64,000 nt of DNA, taken from positions 1 through 64,000 of the forward strand of contig CAMVSV010000013.1 of the NCBI GenBank assembly GCA_947170265.1. Direction: 5' to 3'. The DNA is from an uncultured Prevotella sp. Lineage in GTDB: Bacteria > Bacteroidota > Bacteroidia > Bacteroidales > Bacteroidaceae. How positions within the stretch are numbered: position 1 is the stretch's first letter; every line of letters starts with the position of its first letter. Below the pieces are notes generated by a model. It was not told where the DNA came from, did no database searches, and saw only the letters and a program-made list of their open reading frames with translations. Shown here piece by piece: positions 15,533 through 25,068 of the stretch. The position numbers and the translations under genes were made by a program.

Positions 15533-17305
15533 ATGAAAAAGAAAATTCAGTTCAGTCTTGTCTATCGAGACATGTGGCAGAGCTCAGGAAAGTTTCAGCC
15601 ACGCAAGGACCAACTCGAGAAAATTGCTCCGGTGATAATAGAAATGGGCTGTTTTGCCCGCGTGGAAACCAACGGTGGTGCCTTTGAGCAGGTAAACCTG
15701 CTTGCCGGCGAAAACCCCAACGAAGCCGTAAGGGCATTCTGCAAGCCTTTCAATGAGGTGGGCATCAAGACCCACATGCTCGACCGTGGTCTCAATGCAC
15801 TTCGAATGTATCCGGTGCCCGACGATGTGAGAGCTTTGATGTATAAGGTCAAGCATGCCCAGGGCGTGGACATTCCCCGTATCTTTGATGGTCTGAACGA
15901 TGTGAGAAACATCATTCCAAGCATAAAATGGGCTAAGGAAGCCGGCATGACACCACAGGCAACGCTGTGTATCACCACATCGCCTGTTCATACACTCGAC
16001 TATTACATGAACATTGCCGATCAGGTGGTTGCTGCCGGTGCCGAAGAGATTTGTCTCAAGGACATGGCGGGTATAGGACAGCCAGCTTTCCTCGGCAAGC
16101 TCACCAAGATGATTAAGGACAAGTATCCTCAGATTATCATCCAGTATCATGGTCACAGCGGTCCCGGACTGTCTATGGCAAGCATTCTTGAGGTGTGCAA
16201 CAATGGTGCCGACATCATTGACACAGCCATTGAGCCATTGTCGTGGGGTAAGGTTCATCCCGACGTGATTTCTGTGCAGTCAATGCTCAAGAACGAAGGC
16301 TTCGATGTTCCCGAAATCAACATGAACGCATACATGAAAGCACGCTCGCTGACACAAGAGTTCATTGACGAATGGCTGGGATATTTCATCAATCCCGGCA
16401 ACAAACACATGTCGAGTCTGCTGCTCGGCTGTGGCTTGCCTGGCGGAATGATGGGTTCAATGATGGCTGACCTCGGCGGTATCATGGGAACGATAAACAA
16501 CATTCGCAAGAAGCGCGGTGACGAGGAGCTCTCTACCGACGATATGCTCGTGAAGCTGTTCAACGAGGTTGAGTATGTGTGGCCACGCGTGGGCTACCCA
16601 CCATTGGTTACTCCTTTCTCACAATATGTAAAGAACATTGCCCTGATGAACCTTCTCACCATGGAACAAGGCAAGGGACGCTTCGTGATGATGGACGATG
16701 CCATGTGGGGAATGATTCTCGGAAAGAGTGGAAAGATACCTGGAGAAATTGATCCGGAACTCGTGGAGCTTGCAAAGAAGCAAGGCAGGGAGTTTACCAC
16801 CACCGACCCGCACACTCTCTATCCCAATGCCCTTGACGATTTCCGTAAGGAGATGGACGAAAACGGATGGGACTATGGTCAGGACGACGAGGAACTGTGG
16901 GAACTCGCCATGCACCCCGAGCAGTATCGCAACTACAAGAGCGGACAAGCAAAGAAAAACTTCCTTGCCGACCTTCAGAAAGCAAAAGATGCCGAGCTCG
17001 GATCAACACTCTCACCAGAGGAGCTCGCCGCATTCAAGCATGCCAAAGCCGATGCCATCGTGGCACCAGTGAAGGGACAGGTGTTCTGGGAGTTTGGCGG
17101 CGACGGCGAGGCTGTGGCAACAGTCGAACCATTCATCGGAAAAGAATACAATGAGGGTGACGAATTCTGCTACATACAGGCTACATGGGGCGAATTTGTC
17201 AGAATACCCGCAGCTCTCGGAGGCAAGCTCGTGGAGATTGCTGCCAAGCAAGGCTCTAAAGTAAACAAGGGCGACGTGCTGGCTTGGATAGAAAGAGCAG
17301 AATAA
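15533..17305 (+). CDS. Biotin-dependent carboxyltransferase alpha subunit (oxaloacetate decarboxylase / pyruvate carboxylase B type)
   Basis: The N-terminal TIM barrel (about residues 1-300) transfers a carboxyl group between biotin and a 2-oxoacid. It shows RDMWQS (metal Asp), the carboxylatable Lys in CLKDMAGIG and the metal His pair in YHGHSGPG. A conserved carboxylase domain follows (WPRVGYPPLVTPFSQYVKN). The last 75 residues look like a biotinyl/lipoyl domain, but where family members have A-M-K-M this protein has YIQATWGEF, so the biotin-accepting Lys is absent. The enzyme would therefore need a separate biotin carrier. No carboxylase beta or gamma subunit is nearby. A strong terminator follows, so it is monocistronic. 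The exact substrate is inferred only at family level. Confidence 0.88.
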   Translation: MKKKIQFSLVYRDMWQSSGKFQPRKDQLEKIAPVIIEMGCFARVETNGGAFEQVNLLAGENPNEAVRAFCKPFNEVGIKTHMLDRGLNALRMYPVPDDVRALMYKVKHAQGVDIPRIFDGLNDVRNIIPSIKWAKEAGMTPQATLCITTSPVHTLDYYMNIADQVVAAGAEEICLKDMAGIGQPAFLGKLTKMIKDKYPQIIIQYHGHSGPGLSMASILEVCNNGADIIDTAIEPLSWGKVHPDVISVQSMLKNEGFDVPEINMNAYMKARSLTQEFIDEWLGYFINPGNKHMSSLLLGCGLPGGMMGSMMADLGGIMGTINNIRKKRGDEELSTDDMLVKLFNEVEYVWPRVGYPPLVTPFSQYVKNIALMNLLTMEQGKGRFVMMDDAMWGMILGKSGKIPGEIDPELVELAKKQGREFTTTDPHTLYPNALDDFRKEMDENGWDYGQDDEELWELAMHPEQYRNYKSGQAKKNFLADLQKAKDAELGSTLSPEELAAFKHAKADAIVAPVKGQVFWEFGGDGEAVATVEPFIGKEYNEGDEFCYIQATWGEFVRIPAALGGKLVEIAAKQGSKVNKGDVLAWIERAE

Positions 17306-17313
17306 AGTTACAT

Positions 17314-17357
17314 AAAGACCTTAAGACCCGACAAAGACAGTGGGTCTTAAGGTCTTT
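17314..17357 (+). terminator. Strong terminator after the carboxyltransferase gene
   Basis: A perfect 16-bp stem (AAAGACCTTAAGACCC at 17314-17329 with its complement at 17342-17357), a 12-base loop, and T residues at the end of the second arm. It is symmetric and could act on both strands. Confidence 0.85.
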
Positions 17358-17372
17358 TGCATATCATCAACA

Positions 17373-17915
17373 GTGAACTGGCAGGAAATCATAGACCGAT
17401 TCTACGGTGAGGAAGAGACAGAGCTTAAGAAGCTTCTCCTTGCACATAGCGAGGCTGTGGCACAAAAGGCTCTCAGTGTGGCAGACCGCCATCCTGAACT
17501 GAAGCTTGACAGGCTGTTTCTTGCCGATGCTGCCATGCTCCACGACATAGGAATCATTGAATGTCATGCACCTGGAATATACTGCAATGGCTGGGCACCA
17601 TATATCTGTCATGGCATGATAGGCTCAAGGATGTTGACATGGAGTGGGGTGGAGCACCGCTATGCCCGAGTGTGTGCCCGTCATACCGGTGCCGGACTCA
17701 CCTGCGACGACATCGTTTCACAGCATCTGCCACTCCCACCCGTATCTCTGCTACCCGAAACGCTTGAGGAGCAGGTGATATGCTATGCCGATAAATTCTA
17801 TTCCAAATCACACCCGGAGCAGGAAAAAAACATTGAACAGGCAATAAGAAGCCTTCAGAAGTTCGGTGATGAGGGTGTTGAGAGGTTCAAGAAATGGGTG
17901 GTAATGTTTGAATGA
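17373..17915 (+). CDS. HD-domain phosphohydrolase
   Basis: The 180-residue product has an HD domain: LLLAHSEAVAQKAL supplies the first His, AAMLHDIGI the His-Asp pair and CARHTGAGL a further metal His, with the last Asp in CYADKFYSK. Proteins of this small type are annotated as hydrolases of unknown substrate. The frame opens at a GTG at 17340, but that codon lies in the second arm of the preceding terminator. The GTG at 17373 gives MNWQEIIDRFYG and is preferred. No clear promoter box fits in the short gap. lptD follows 50 bases downstream on the same strand. Confidence 0.82.
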   Translation: MNWQEIIDRFYGEEETELKKLLLAHSEAVAQKALSVADRHPELKLDRLFLADAAMLHDIGIIECHAPGIYCNGWAPYICHGMIGSRMLTWSGVEHRYARVCARHTGAGLTCDDIVSQHLPLPPVSLLPETLEEQVICYADKFYSKSHPEQEKNIEQAIRSLQKFGDEGVERFKKWVVMFE

Positions 17916-17965
17916 CGTTCAGCTGACGAGATATTTAGGATTACGAAGAAACAAACAGGAAGGGA

Positions 17966-20740
17966 ATGAAGAGGGAAACACTCATAGGCATATTGTTGCT
18001 TGCTGTCGCGCTGGTGATGGCAAACGATCCGCTACATTCCCATGCCATTGCCAGACCTCACATGGCAGACGTTGACAGCAACACCATTGTGAGGGATTCC
18101 CTGCACGAAGCCATTTTCCTGCACAACAAAGCTATTGACGACTCCATACGACTTGACTCCATACAGCGTGCCAAGGCAAACGGCATAGAAGCTCCGGTGA
18201 GCTATTCTGCCAAAGACTCAATGGTCTACTATGCCGACAGCCGCACAGCCCATCTCTTCGGCTCTTCATCTGTTGACTACCAGAACATGAAGCTTACGAG
18301 TGAAAAGGTGTCGTTGAGTCTCGACAGCAGCATGGTGAGGGCTACCGGTACTGCCGATACCACTTCAGAGAAAGGACTCAAGGGCATACCGGTGTTCAAA
18401 ATGGGTTCCGACCAATATGAAAGCGACACCATAGCCTTCAACTTCAAGACGAAGAAAGGTCTCATTCGCGATGTCTATACCGAGCAGGAAGACGGCTTCA
18501 TCACTGGCGAGAGAGCCAAGCGCGACTCAACAGGTACCATTTACCTGCAACATGGTCGCTATACCACCTGCGACGATCCTAATCCTGACTTCTACATAGC
18601 CCTTTCACGGGCAAAGGTGAGACCAAACAAGGATGTAGTGTTTGGTCCGGCATACCTTGTCGTGGCCGACGTGCCGCTGCCGCTGGCCATTCCCTACGGT
18701 TTTTTCCCATTCTCAAAGAAATACAGCAGTGGTTTTATCATGCCATCGTATGGTGATGAACAGACACTGGGCTTCTATCTGCGCGACGGAGGCTACTATT
18801 TTGCCATCAGCGACAAGTTTGACCTGAAGCTTCTTGGTGAAATCTATACCAAGGGCTCGTGGGGAGCATCGGCAGCAAGCAATTACCGCAAACGATATCG
18901 CTACAACGGCAGTTTCCTGTTCAGCTATCAAGATACCAAGAACGGCGACAAGGGCATGCCCGACTACAAAGAGACTGAGAGCTTCAAACTGCAATGGCGA
19001 CACACACAGGATGCTAAAGCCAATCCGTTCAGCACCTTTTCGGCAAGCGTAAACTTTGCCACATCAAGCTATGAGCAAAACAACCTCAACTCGATGTATA
19101 ACCCGCAGGCAATGACGCAGAGCATAAGAACATCGTCGGTTAACTTCTCTACAACATTTTCAAGCCTCGGACTGTCGCTGAGCTCACAAGCCAACATCGC
19201 ACAGAACATGCGCGATACAACCATAGCACTCACACTGCCCAACCTCACCATAAACCTCAGAGAGGTATATCCTTTCAAACGGAAGAAATCGGCAGGACAG
19301 CAACGATGGTATGAACGCATATCATTCAGCTATACAGGAACACTGCAGAACAGCATCAATGCTAAGGAAGACAAGGTGTTGCATTCCAATCTCGTGAAAG
19401 ACTGGAAAAACGGTATGGAGCACAGGATACCTGTGAAGGCAGACTTTACGTTGTTCAACTATTTGAACATACGTCCGTCGTTTAACTTCACCGACCGCAC
19501 CCTCACATCCAAGGTAACCCAGTCCTGGGATGAGGCAAAGCAGGTGGCTGTTGCCGACACCACACATGGCTTCTACAATATCTATGATTGGAGCCTTAAC
19601 CTCTCTGCATCTACGAAGGTGTATGGTTTCTGGACTCCCAACAGGAAAATCTTCGGTGACAAGATACAAGCCGTGAGACACGTCCTCACCCCAACGATAG
19701 GGTTCAGCTATTCGCCCGACTTCAGCGCTCCACGCTACGGCTACTATGACACCTATCTGAAAACCGATGCCAACGGCAATGTTTCTCTCGTAGAGTATTC
19801 ACCCTATGCCACAGGAATTTATTCCCCGCCGTCGCCGGGCAAGACAGAGAGCATCTCCATGTCGTTATCAAACAACATAGAGATGAAGGTTAAAAGCGAC
19901 AAAGACTCCACGGGCGTGAGGAAGATAAGCATTATCGACGAGCTGGGACTGAACATGTCGTATAATGCTGCCACCAATTATCACAGATGGAGCGACCTCA
20001 GCACCACATTGCGACTGAAGTGGTGGAAGAACTATACCTTCAACCTCAATGCGAGGTTTGCTACTTATGCCTATGAGATTGACGAAAACGGAAAACCCTA
20101 TATAGGTAATCACACCGAATGGGGCTACGGCAGGCTGCCTCGCTTCCAGGGAATGAGCCAGAACTTTTCCTTTACCCTCAATCCCGAGAAACTCAAGAAA
20201 TGGTTCGGACATGATGACGACGAGGATGACGACGAGGACTACGATGATGGCGAAGGCATAGACACCAACATTGAGTCAAACATTGACGACGACCTTGAGC
20301 GAGGCAAGCATAAGGCCAAGCGCAAGCAGTCAGGTATTGCAAAGACCGACGACGATGGCTATATGAGTTTCAACATGCCTTGGTCGCTGACCATAGGCTA
20401 TGGCATAACCATGCGTGAGAACACAAGCGGAAAGTTCAACTATAAGCGTATGCGTTATCCATATAAATTCTCGCAGACGATGAACGTCAGCGGAAACATC
20501 AGGATAAGCGACGGATGGAACATTCAGTTCATGAGTGGTTATGACTTTGACGCTCATCAGCTGTCCATGACAACGGCATCGCTTTCGCGCGACCTCCATT
20601 GCTTCAACATGAGTGCCAACATAGTGTTGAAACCGTATACAAGCTACAATTTCACATTCAGGTGTAATGCCTCTACTCTTACAGATGCCCTGAAGTATGA
20701 CAAGAGAAGTGGTGTTGGCAACAGCATTCAGTGGTATTGA
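17966..20740 (+). CDS. lptD: LPS-assembly outer-membrane protein LptD-like
   Basis: This 924-residue protein is likely the outer-membrane translocon that places lipopolysaccharide in the outer leaflet. It starts with a signal peptide, then an OstA-type domain (about residues 65-240), which reads YADSRTAHLFGSSSVDYQNM and VFKMGSDQYESDTI. The barrel begins near PYGFFPFSKKYSSGFIMPSYG, a conserved LptD-type segment, and runs in alternating aromatic strands to a C-terminal NSIQWY. Bacteroidetes LptD is divergent from the E. coli protein. A strongly acidic loop (about residues 747-767, Asp/Glu runs) followed by a basic stretch interrupts the late barrel. The partner LptE is not visible. Confidence 0.85.
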   Translation: MKRETLIGILLLAVALVMANDPLHSHAIARPHMADVDSNTIVRDSLHEAIFLHNKAIDDSIRLDSIQRAKANGIEAPVSYSAKDSMVYYADSRTAHLFGSSSVDYQNMKLTSEKVSLSLDSSMVRATGTADTTSEKGLKGIPVFKMGSDQYESDTIAFNFKTKKGLIRDVYTEQEDGFITGERAKRDSTGTIYLQHGRYTTCDDPNPDFYIALSRAKVRPNKDVVFGPAYLVVADVPLPLAIPYGFFPFSKKYSSGFIMPSYGDEQTLGFYLRDGGYYFAISDKFDLKLLGEIYTKGSWGASAASNYRKRYRYNGSFLFSYQDTKNGDKGMPDYKETESFKLQWRHTQDAKANPFSTFSASVNFATSSYEQNNLNSMYNPQAMTQSIRTSSVNFSTTFSSLGLSLSSQANIAQNMRDTTIALTLPNLTINLREVYPFKRKKSAGQQRWYERISFSYTGTLQNSINAKEDKVLHSNLVKDWKNGMEHRIPVKADFTLFNYLNIRPSFNFTDRTLTSKVTQSWDEAKQVAVADTTHGFYNIYDWSLNLSASTKVYGFWTPNRKIFGDKIQAVRHVLTPTIGFSYSPDFSAPRYGYYDTYLKTDANGNVSLVEYSPYATGIYSPPSPGKTESISMSLSNNIEMKVKSDKDSTGVRKISIIDELGLNMSYNAATNYHRWSDLSTTLRLKWWKNYTFNLNARFATYAYEIDENGKPYIGNHTEWGYGRLPRFQGMSQNFSFTLNPEKLKKWFGHDDDEDDDEDYDDGEGIDTNIESNIDDDLERGKHKAKRKQSGIAKTDDDGYMSFNMPWSLTIGYGITMRENTSGKFNYKRMRYPYKFSQTMNVSGNIRISDGWNIQFMSGYDFDAHQLSMTTASLSRDLHCFNMSANIVLKPYTSYNFTFRCNASTLTDALKYDKRSGVGNSIQWY

Positions 20741-20845
20741 TAACGTGCTCTTATACTCACATTCACAGCATGTTACCTATTGTTCCGTTGTGAAAGTATT
20801 CAACTGAAATCATCGTATTATATATCCTCGCCAGTATTCTTCGTA

Positions 20846-20933
20846 CAATACTGGAGTATTTTGGGCTCAATACTGGAGTATTTTGGGCACAATACTGGAG
20901 TATTCTCCGCACAAATACTGGCTCATCTCCGCA
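20846..20933. repeat. Array A: 22-bp tandem repeats with palindromic core
   Basis: Four units of exactly 22 bp start at 20846, 20868, 20890 and 20912. The first three contain the perfect inverted repeat AATACT-GG-AGTATT followed by TTGGGCTC, TTGGGCAC or CTCCGCAC; the fourth is degenerate. A further partial unit (AGTATTCTTCGTA) precedes them. The array lies between the ends of the convergent genes lptD and the CPA2 antiporter. The 22-base unit is not a multiple of three, so it is not coding. The units could form hairpins or act as protein sites. Confidence 0.85.
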
Positions 20934-21010
20934 AAGTGGTGGACCAAACTTGCGAAGACGAGGGCGGGAAAGCATTGAAAATGCCTAAATCATTGTCAAT
21001 GGCTTTGTTG

Positions 21011-23287
21011 TCAGGCATTGAGTATTGCCTCAAGGTTTGACAATTCTCCAACCACCCATATCTTGTCGCCTTTTGCAAACTTGCGGGAGGCATTGATCAT
21101 GGTAAGGTGACGCTGCCCGGCTTCCACTCCCACTACCATGCAGTCGTATTTGTCGCGGATGCCGCTTTCTGCCACGGTCTTGCCAATGAACGGACTGCTG
21201 GCTGTGAGAATAATCTGGCGCAGGTGCATGGCGCGGTGCTCAATTTCGGTATCATCCTCGAAGCATTCGGCAACGAGTGCTTTTCCGAAGGCCGACAACT
21301 GTTCGTCGTTGCCAATCACCTGGATTTGGTCACCGGGGAACAACACATCGCTGCCTCCGGGAATGTTTATGCGCCTTGAACCGCGCAAGATGCTGCTAAC
21401 ATGCACGCCAAACCTGCCAGCTATGCGAAGCTGGCTTAACTTCTTTCCAGCCCACAGAGAGTCCTCGGGTATTTCAAACTCGGATATGTGTATGTCGCGA
21501 TCCAGCAGATGGTCTTCATAGAGAGGACGTTTCCTGCCCTTTACCTGTGCCTCGATGTCTCGCGAACGTAGGTTCATTATGAACATTCGTTCAAGCTTTA
21601 TGCTTCGGTGTTTAAGTGTTCGCGACATTACCATTAGTGCAATGGCGGTCAAAGTGACGGCAGCCAAAACGCCTCCGGCAAAGTGGAACAGGTGGTTGAC
21701 CACATAGAATACGAATGCCGATGAAATGACCACCCTCACAATGATTGTAAACAACAGTGTGAGACGGTTCATTCTGCGCATGGTCCATAGTGTGCGCATC
21801 TCCTCGCTGTGGTTCTTTTTCATTATTATGGCACGCAGGAATGGCGATATGAGAATTATAGTAACCAATGCACAGATGATGTTGGCATACCACTGTAGTT
21901 GCCCGCCTGTGAACATGCGTCGGAGCAAGGGGAGCGCAAAGGTGAGCATCAGTGCTATCACAGCAGAGGAGAGTATGGAATAGACAATGGTATTGATGGC
22001 CATGGAGCTGAGAAGTTGCTGCCACAGCTTTCGGCTTTCCGACTGTTCTACCATGTTTCTGTCGCCGGAGTCACCCCACAAATGGTTCAGACGGCGTATC
22101 CATTTCTTTGGAAGTCGTTTCTCAATGCTTTTATATGCTGGCTCGGCAAAGCGTATCATGTAGGGAGTGAGGAATGTAGTAACTACGGATACTGCCACTA
22201 CCACGGGGTAGAGGAAATGGCTTATCACTCCGAGCGACAGTCCGAGAGAGGCAATGATGAAGGCAAACTCGCCAATCTGGGCCATGGAGAAACCGCAGCG
22301 CATGGCATTCTTCAGCGTCTGACCGCTGAACATGTAGCCTAAGGTTCCCAATACCGACTGTCCGATGAGTATCGTGAGCGTTATCACGATTATTGGTCCG
22401 GCATATTCAACGAGGATATTCGGGTCGACAAGCATGCCCACCGATACGAAGAAGATTGCTCCGAAGAGGTTTTTCACTGGCTCCACCACCTTGATAATCT
22501 TATCGGCTTCAATGGTCTCTGCCAGTATGCTGCCCATGACAAAGGCTCCGAAGGCAGAGCTGAAACCTACTTCCGACGATATGACAGCCATCATGCAGCA
22601 CAGCCCGAGCGATACGATGAGCAGTGTCTCGCTGTTGAGCTGCTTGCGCATCCTGCGCAAATAGAGAGGTATGGCGAAGATACCTACCACGAACCACAGT
22701 ATCAGGAAGAATGCTATCTTTAGAATGCTCGCAGCCATCTGTCCGCCATCGGGGCTGTTGCCGCTTGCTATGGCAGAAAGCATGACCATCATCACTATGG
22801 CGAGTATGTCTTCGAGTATGAGCACACTCATCACCATAGACGCAAAGCCTTGCTGTCGCAATCCCATGTCGTCGAAAGCCTTGTAGATGATAGTCGTTGA
22901 CGACATGGCAAGCATTCCTCCGAGAAAGATGCAGTCCATGCGCGCCCATCCGAAGAGCTTGCCCACGAGTATGCCCGACATCATCATTGAGAATATTATT
23001 GTTACCGAGGCAATGACGGGGGCGGCTCCCATCTTCATTATTTTCTTGAAGGAGAAATCCAGACCAAGTGAGAACAGCAGGAATATTACTCCAATGTCAG
23101 CCCACAGCTTGACACTTTCACCATCGACAACCGACATGGTGTAGGGCATGTGGGGCGATACCAGGAAACCGGCAACGATATATCCGAGCACCAGAGGTTG
23201 TTTGAGTTTCTTGAAAACAAGTGTCACCAGTCCTGCTACGATAAGTATCAGGGCAAGGTCGTCAATCATTGGGGGTAGTTCGTTCAT
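21011..23287 (-). CDS. CPA2-family cation:proton antiporter with TrkA-C domain
   Basis: This 758-residue membrane protein starts with an Na+/H+ exchanger domain of about 12 helices (residues 1-390), including LGYIVAGFLVSPH and the SSEVGFSSAFGAFVMGSILAET region typical of KefB/KefC-like proteins. A second group of membrane helices follows (about 430-580). The last 150 residues carry a TrkA-C regulatory domain (GVHVSSILRGSRRINIPGG, with FPGDQIQVIG). There is no obvious TrkA-N (Rossmann) nucleotide domain, unlike KefC. It probably exchanges K+ or Na+ for protons. I use the ATG at 23287; an upstream ATG at 23347 would overlap pepT. Confidence 0.88.
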   Translation of the reverse strand: MNELPPMIDDLALILIVAGLVTLVFKKLKQPLVLGYIVAGFLVSPHMPYTMSVVDGESVKLWADIGVIFLLFSLGLDFSFKKIMKMGAAPVIASVTIIFSMMMSGILVGKLFGWARMDCIFLGGMLAMSSTTIIYKAFDDMGLRQQGFASMVMSVLILEDILAIVMMVMLSAIASGNSPDGGQMAASILKIAFFLILWFVVGIFAIPLYLRRMRKQLNSETLLIVSLGLCCMMAVISSEVGFSSAFGAFVMGSILAETIEADKIIKVVEPVKNLFGAIFFVSVGMLVDPNILVEYAGPIIVITLTILIGQSVLGTLGYMFSGQTLKNAMRCGFSMAQIGEFAFIIASLGLSLGVISHFLYPVVVAVSVVTTFLTPYMIRFAEPAYKSIEKRLPKKWIRRLNHLWGDSGDRNMVEQSESRKLWQQLLSSMAINTIVYSILSSAVIALMLTFALPLLRRMFTGGQLQWYANIICALVTIILISPFLRAIIMKKNHSEEMRTLWTMRRMNRLTLLFTIIVRVVISSAFVFYVVNHLFHFAGGVLAAVTLTAIALMVMSRTLKHRSIKLERMFIMNLRSRDIEAQVKGRKRPLYEDHLLDRDIHISEFEIPEDSLWAGKKLSQLRIAGRFGVHVSSILRGSRRINIPGGSDVLFPGDQIQVIGNDEQLSAFGKALVAECFEDDTEIEHRAMHLRQIILTASSPFIGKTVAESGIRDKYDCMVVGVEAGQRHLTMINASRKFAKGDKIWVVGELSNLEAILNA

Positions 23288-23324
23288 GTTTTTAAATGGT
23301 GTTGCTTGTGTGTTAGCTCTTTGG

Positions 23325-24548
23325 TTAATCGTTATAGTGGGCTGCAAGCTCGCAAATCTTAATTATCACCTCCATGGCTTTCTCCATGACTTGTATGCTC
23401 ACAAACTCGTGGGGACCATGGAAGTTCACTCCACCGGCAAAGATGTTGGGGCAGGGTAGACCCCTGAATGAAAGCTGAGCACCGTCGGTGCCACCGCGAA
23501 TGGGCATCACTTTTGGGGTGACGTTGCACTCCTGCATGGCATGTAAGACCATGTCTATAACATGCATGTTGGGATCAATTTTCTCTTTCATGTTATAATA
23601 CTGGTCGTTGAGCTCTATGCCTACGGTGCCTTCGCCATATTTCTCGTTCATCTTTGCGGCACAGTCTTCCATGAAACGCTTGCGCTCGCAGAAACGGCTC
23701 CTGTCGTGGTCGCGTATGATATATGACATCTTGGCTTCTTCGGTTCGGCTGTCAATACTCAGCAGATGGTAGAAGCCCTGATAGCCCTCGGTGGTTTCGG
23801 GGACTTCGTTTTCGGGTATCATGCCGTTGAACTCGCAGGCAAGCCGGCTCGCATTAACCATCTTTCCCTTGGCATAGCCGGTGTGTACGCTTACGCCCTT
23901 TATCGTGACCTTGGCTGAAGCTGCATTGAAATTCTCATATTCCAGTTCACCAAGGTCGCCGCCGTCGATGGTGTATGCCCATTCGCATCCGAACTGTTCA
24001 ACATTGAAATGGTGTGCGCCCATGCCAATCTCCTCGTCGGGGTTGAATGCCACTCGTATGTCACCGTGAGCAATCTCTTTGTGGTCGCGCAGATAGCACA
24101 TTGCCGAAACAATCTCGGCAATGCCGGCCTTGTCGTCGGCACCGAGCAGCGTGGTGCCGTCGGTTACTATAAGGTCTTCGCCGATGTGCCGTAGGAGTTC
24201 CGGAAAGGTTTCCACCTTCGTCACCATGCCTTCAGAAAGCACAATGTCTGTGCCGTCATAGTTGCTTATGATGCGTGCCTTAACATCCTTTCCGCTCGCG
24301 TCGGGACTCGTGTCGTAATGTGATATGAAGCCAATGGTGGGTATTTCTTTCTTGGTGTTGGCTTGCAGTGTGGCATAGATATATCCCTTGTCGTCCATTT
24401 CCACATCGGCAAAACCTTCCTGCTCGAGTTCTTCTTTCAGATATCTGGCAAAGACAAGTTGTTTTTCCGTGCTCGGAATGGTGTTGCTATCTTCGCTTGA
24501 CTGCGTGTCAAACGTGGTATAGTTTATAAATCTTTCGGCAAGTGTCAT
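23325..24548 (-). CDS. pepT: Peptidase T (tripeptide aminopeptidase)
   Basis: PepT removes the N-terminal residue of tripeptides in the cytoplasm. The 407-residue product has the M20 di-zinc motifs in order: [10 protein letters not shown] (His and Asp), [14 protein letters not shown] (bridging Asp), [13 protein letters not shown] (Glu pair), DGG, and [18 protein letters not shown] near the end. The dimerisation lid includes [16 protein letters not shown]. The reading frame opens at 24590, but the ATG at 24548 ([17 protein letters not shown]) matches the family start and leaves the promoter box at 24588-24595 outside. The CPA2 antiporter gene follows after 37 bases. Confidence 0.96.
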   Translation of the reverse strand: MTLAERFINYTTFDTQSSEDSNTIPSTEKQLVFARYLKEELEQEGFADVEMDDKGYIYATLQANTKKEIPTIGFISHYDTSPDASGKDVKARIISNYDGTDIVLSEGMVTKVETFPELLRHIGEDLIVTDGTTLLGADDKAGIAEIVSAMCYLRDHKEIAHGDIRVAFNPDEEIGMGAHHFNVEQFGCEWAYTIDGGDLGELEYENFNAASAKVTIKGVSVHTGYAKGKMVNASRLACEFNGMIPENEVPETTEGYQGFYHLLSIDSRTEEAKMSYIIRDHDRSRFCERKRFMEDCAAKMNEKYGEGTVGIELNDQYYNMKEKIDPNMHVIDMVLHAMQECNVTPKVMPIRGGTDGAQLSFRGLPCPNIFAGGVNFHGPHEFVSIQVMEKAMEVIIKICELAAHYND

Positions 24549-24587
24549 AATAGTTGTCGGTTTTCTAATATAGAGTTTTTTGCTATA

Positions 24588-24595
24588 CAAAGATA
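24588..24595 (-). promoter_or_regulatory. Promoter -7 box of pepT
   Basis: TATCTTTG on the minus strand, 39 bases before the pepT ATG. Confidence 0.6.
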
Positions 24596-24685
24596 CAACT
24601 TAGTGGTAACACTGCAAAGGAATAGCGGCTTTTCTTTGCTGAAGTAGTGAAGTGGCTGCTTCATGGCTGCTGTCAGCAATAAGAA

Positions 24686-24728
24686 ATCCCCCTTCAACGG
24701 CTTCGTGAAGAAACAGCTGAAGGGGGAT
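24686..24728 (-). terminator. Terminator of the tkt-rpiB-glsB operon
   Basis: Perfect 11-bp stem ATCCCCCTTCA / TGAAGGGGGAT with a smaller hairpin in the loop, followed on the minus strand by TTTCTTATT. Confidence 0.65.
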
Positions 24729-24800
24729 GAGTGTGTTTAAGCTATGATGGTTATTACGGTGCATGAATGCACCGGCTATCACTTTTCTGTGGACTTTGGT

Positions 24801-25037
24801 TCAAGATCTTATTTTATTCCAAATCCAAAGAAGCAGGGCTGCACCCACCACGGCGGTAATGAGCTCGCCAATCCAGCCTGGATTGAGGTGGATGCCAAGC
24901 TGTCCAAACAGCCAGCCTCCGAAGGCTCCACCTACGAGACCGAGAAACAGATTGATGAAGCAACCTTTGCTCTCACTTCCCGTGAATTTGCAAGCAAGCA
25001 GTCCGGCTATTATACCTATTATTATAGAACCAATCAT
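24801..25037 (-). CDS. GlsB/YeaQ/YmgE-family small membrane protein
   Basis: This 78-residue hydrophobic protein has three membrane segments rich in Gly (IIIGIIAGLLACKFTG, FLGLVGGAFGGWLFG, ELITAVVGAALLLWIW). This is the pattern of the transglycosylase-associated or general-stress family whose function is unknown. It is the last gene of the tkt-rpiB-glsB series, 31 bases after rpiB, and is followed by a terminator hairpin. Its link to the pentose phosphate genes is probably only positional. Confidence 0.85.
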   Translation of the reverse strand: MIGSIIIGIIAGLLACKFTGSESKGCFINLFLGLVGGAFGGWLFGQLGIHLNPGWIGELITAVVGAALLLWIWNKIRS

Positions 25038-25068
25038 TGTTGCTTATTTGCTGTTTGCGATAATGTTG

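Noticed and set aside
20846..20933. Array A as a CRISPR array
   Set aside because: Units are only 22 bp, spacers are 8 bases and partly alike, and no cas gene is in the window.
20763..20975. 70-codon minus-strand frame across array A
   Set aside because: The 22-base repeat unit changes frame every copy, so the repeats are not coding; the peptide is an artefact of the array.
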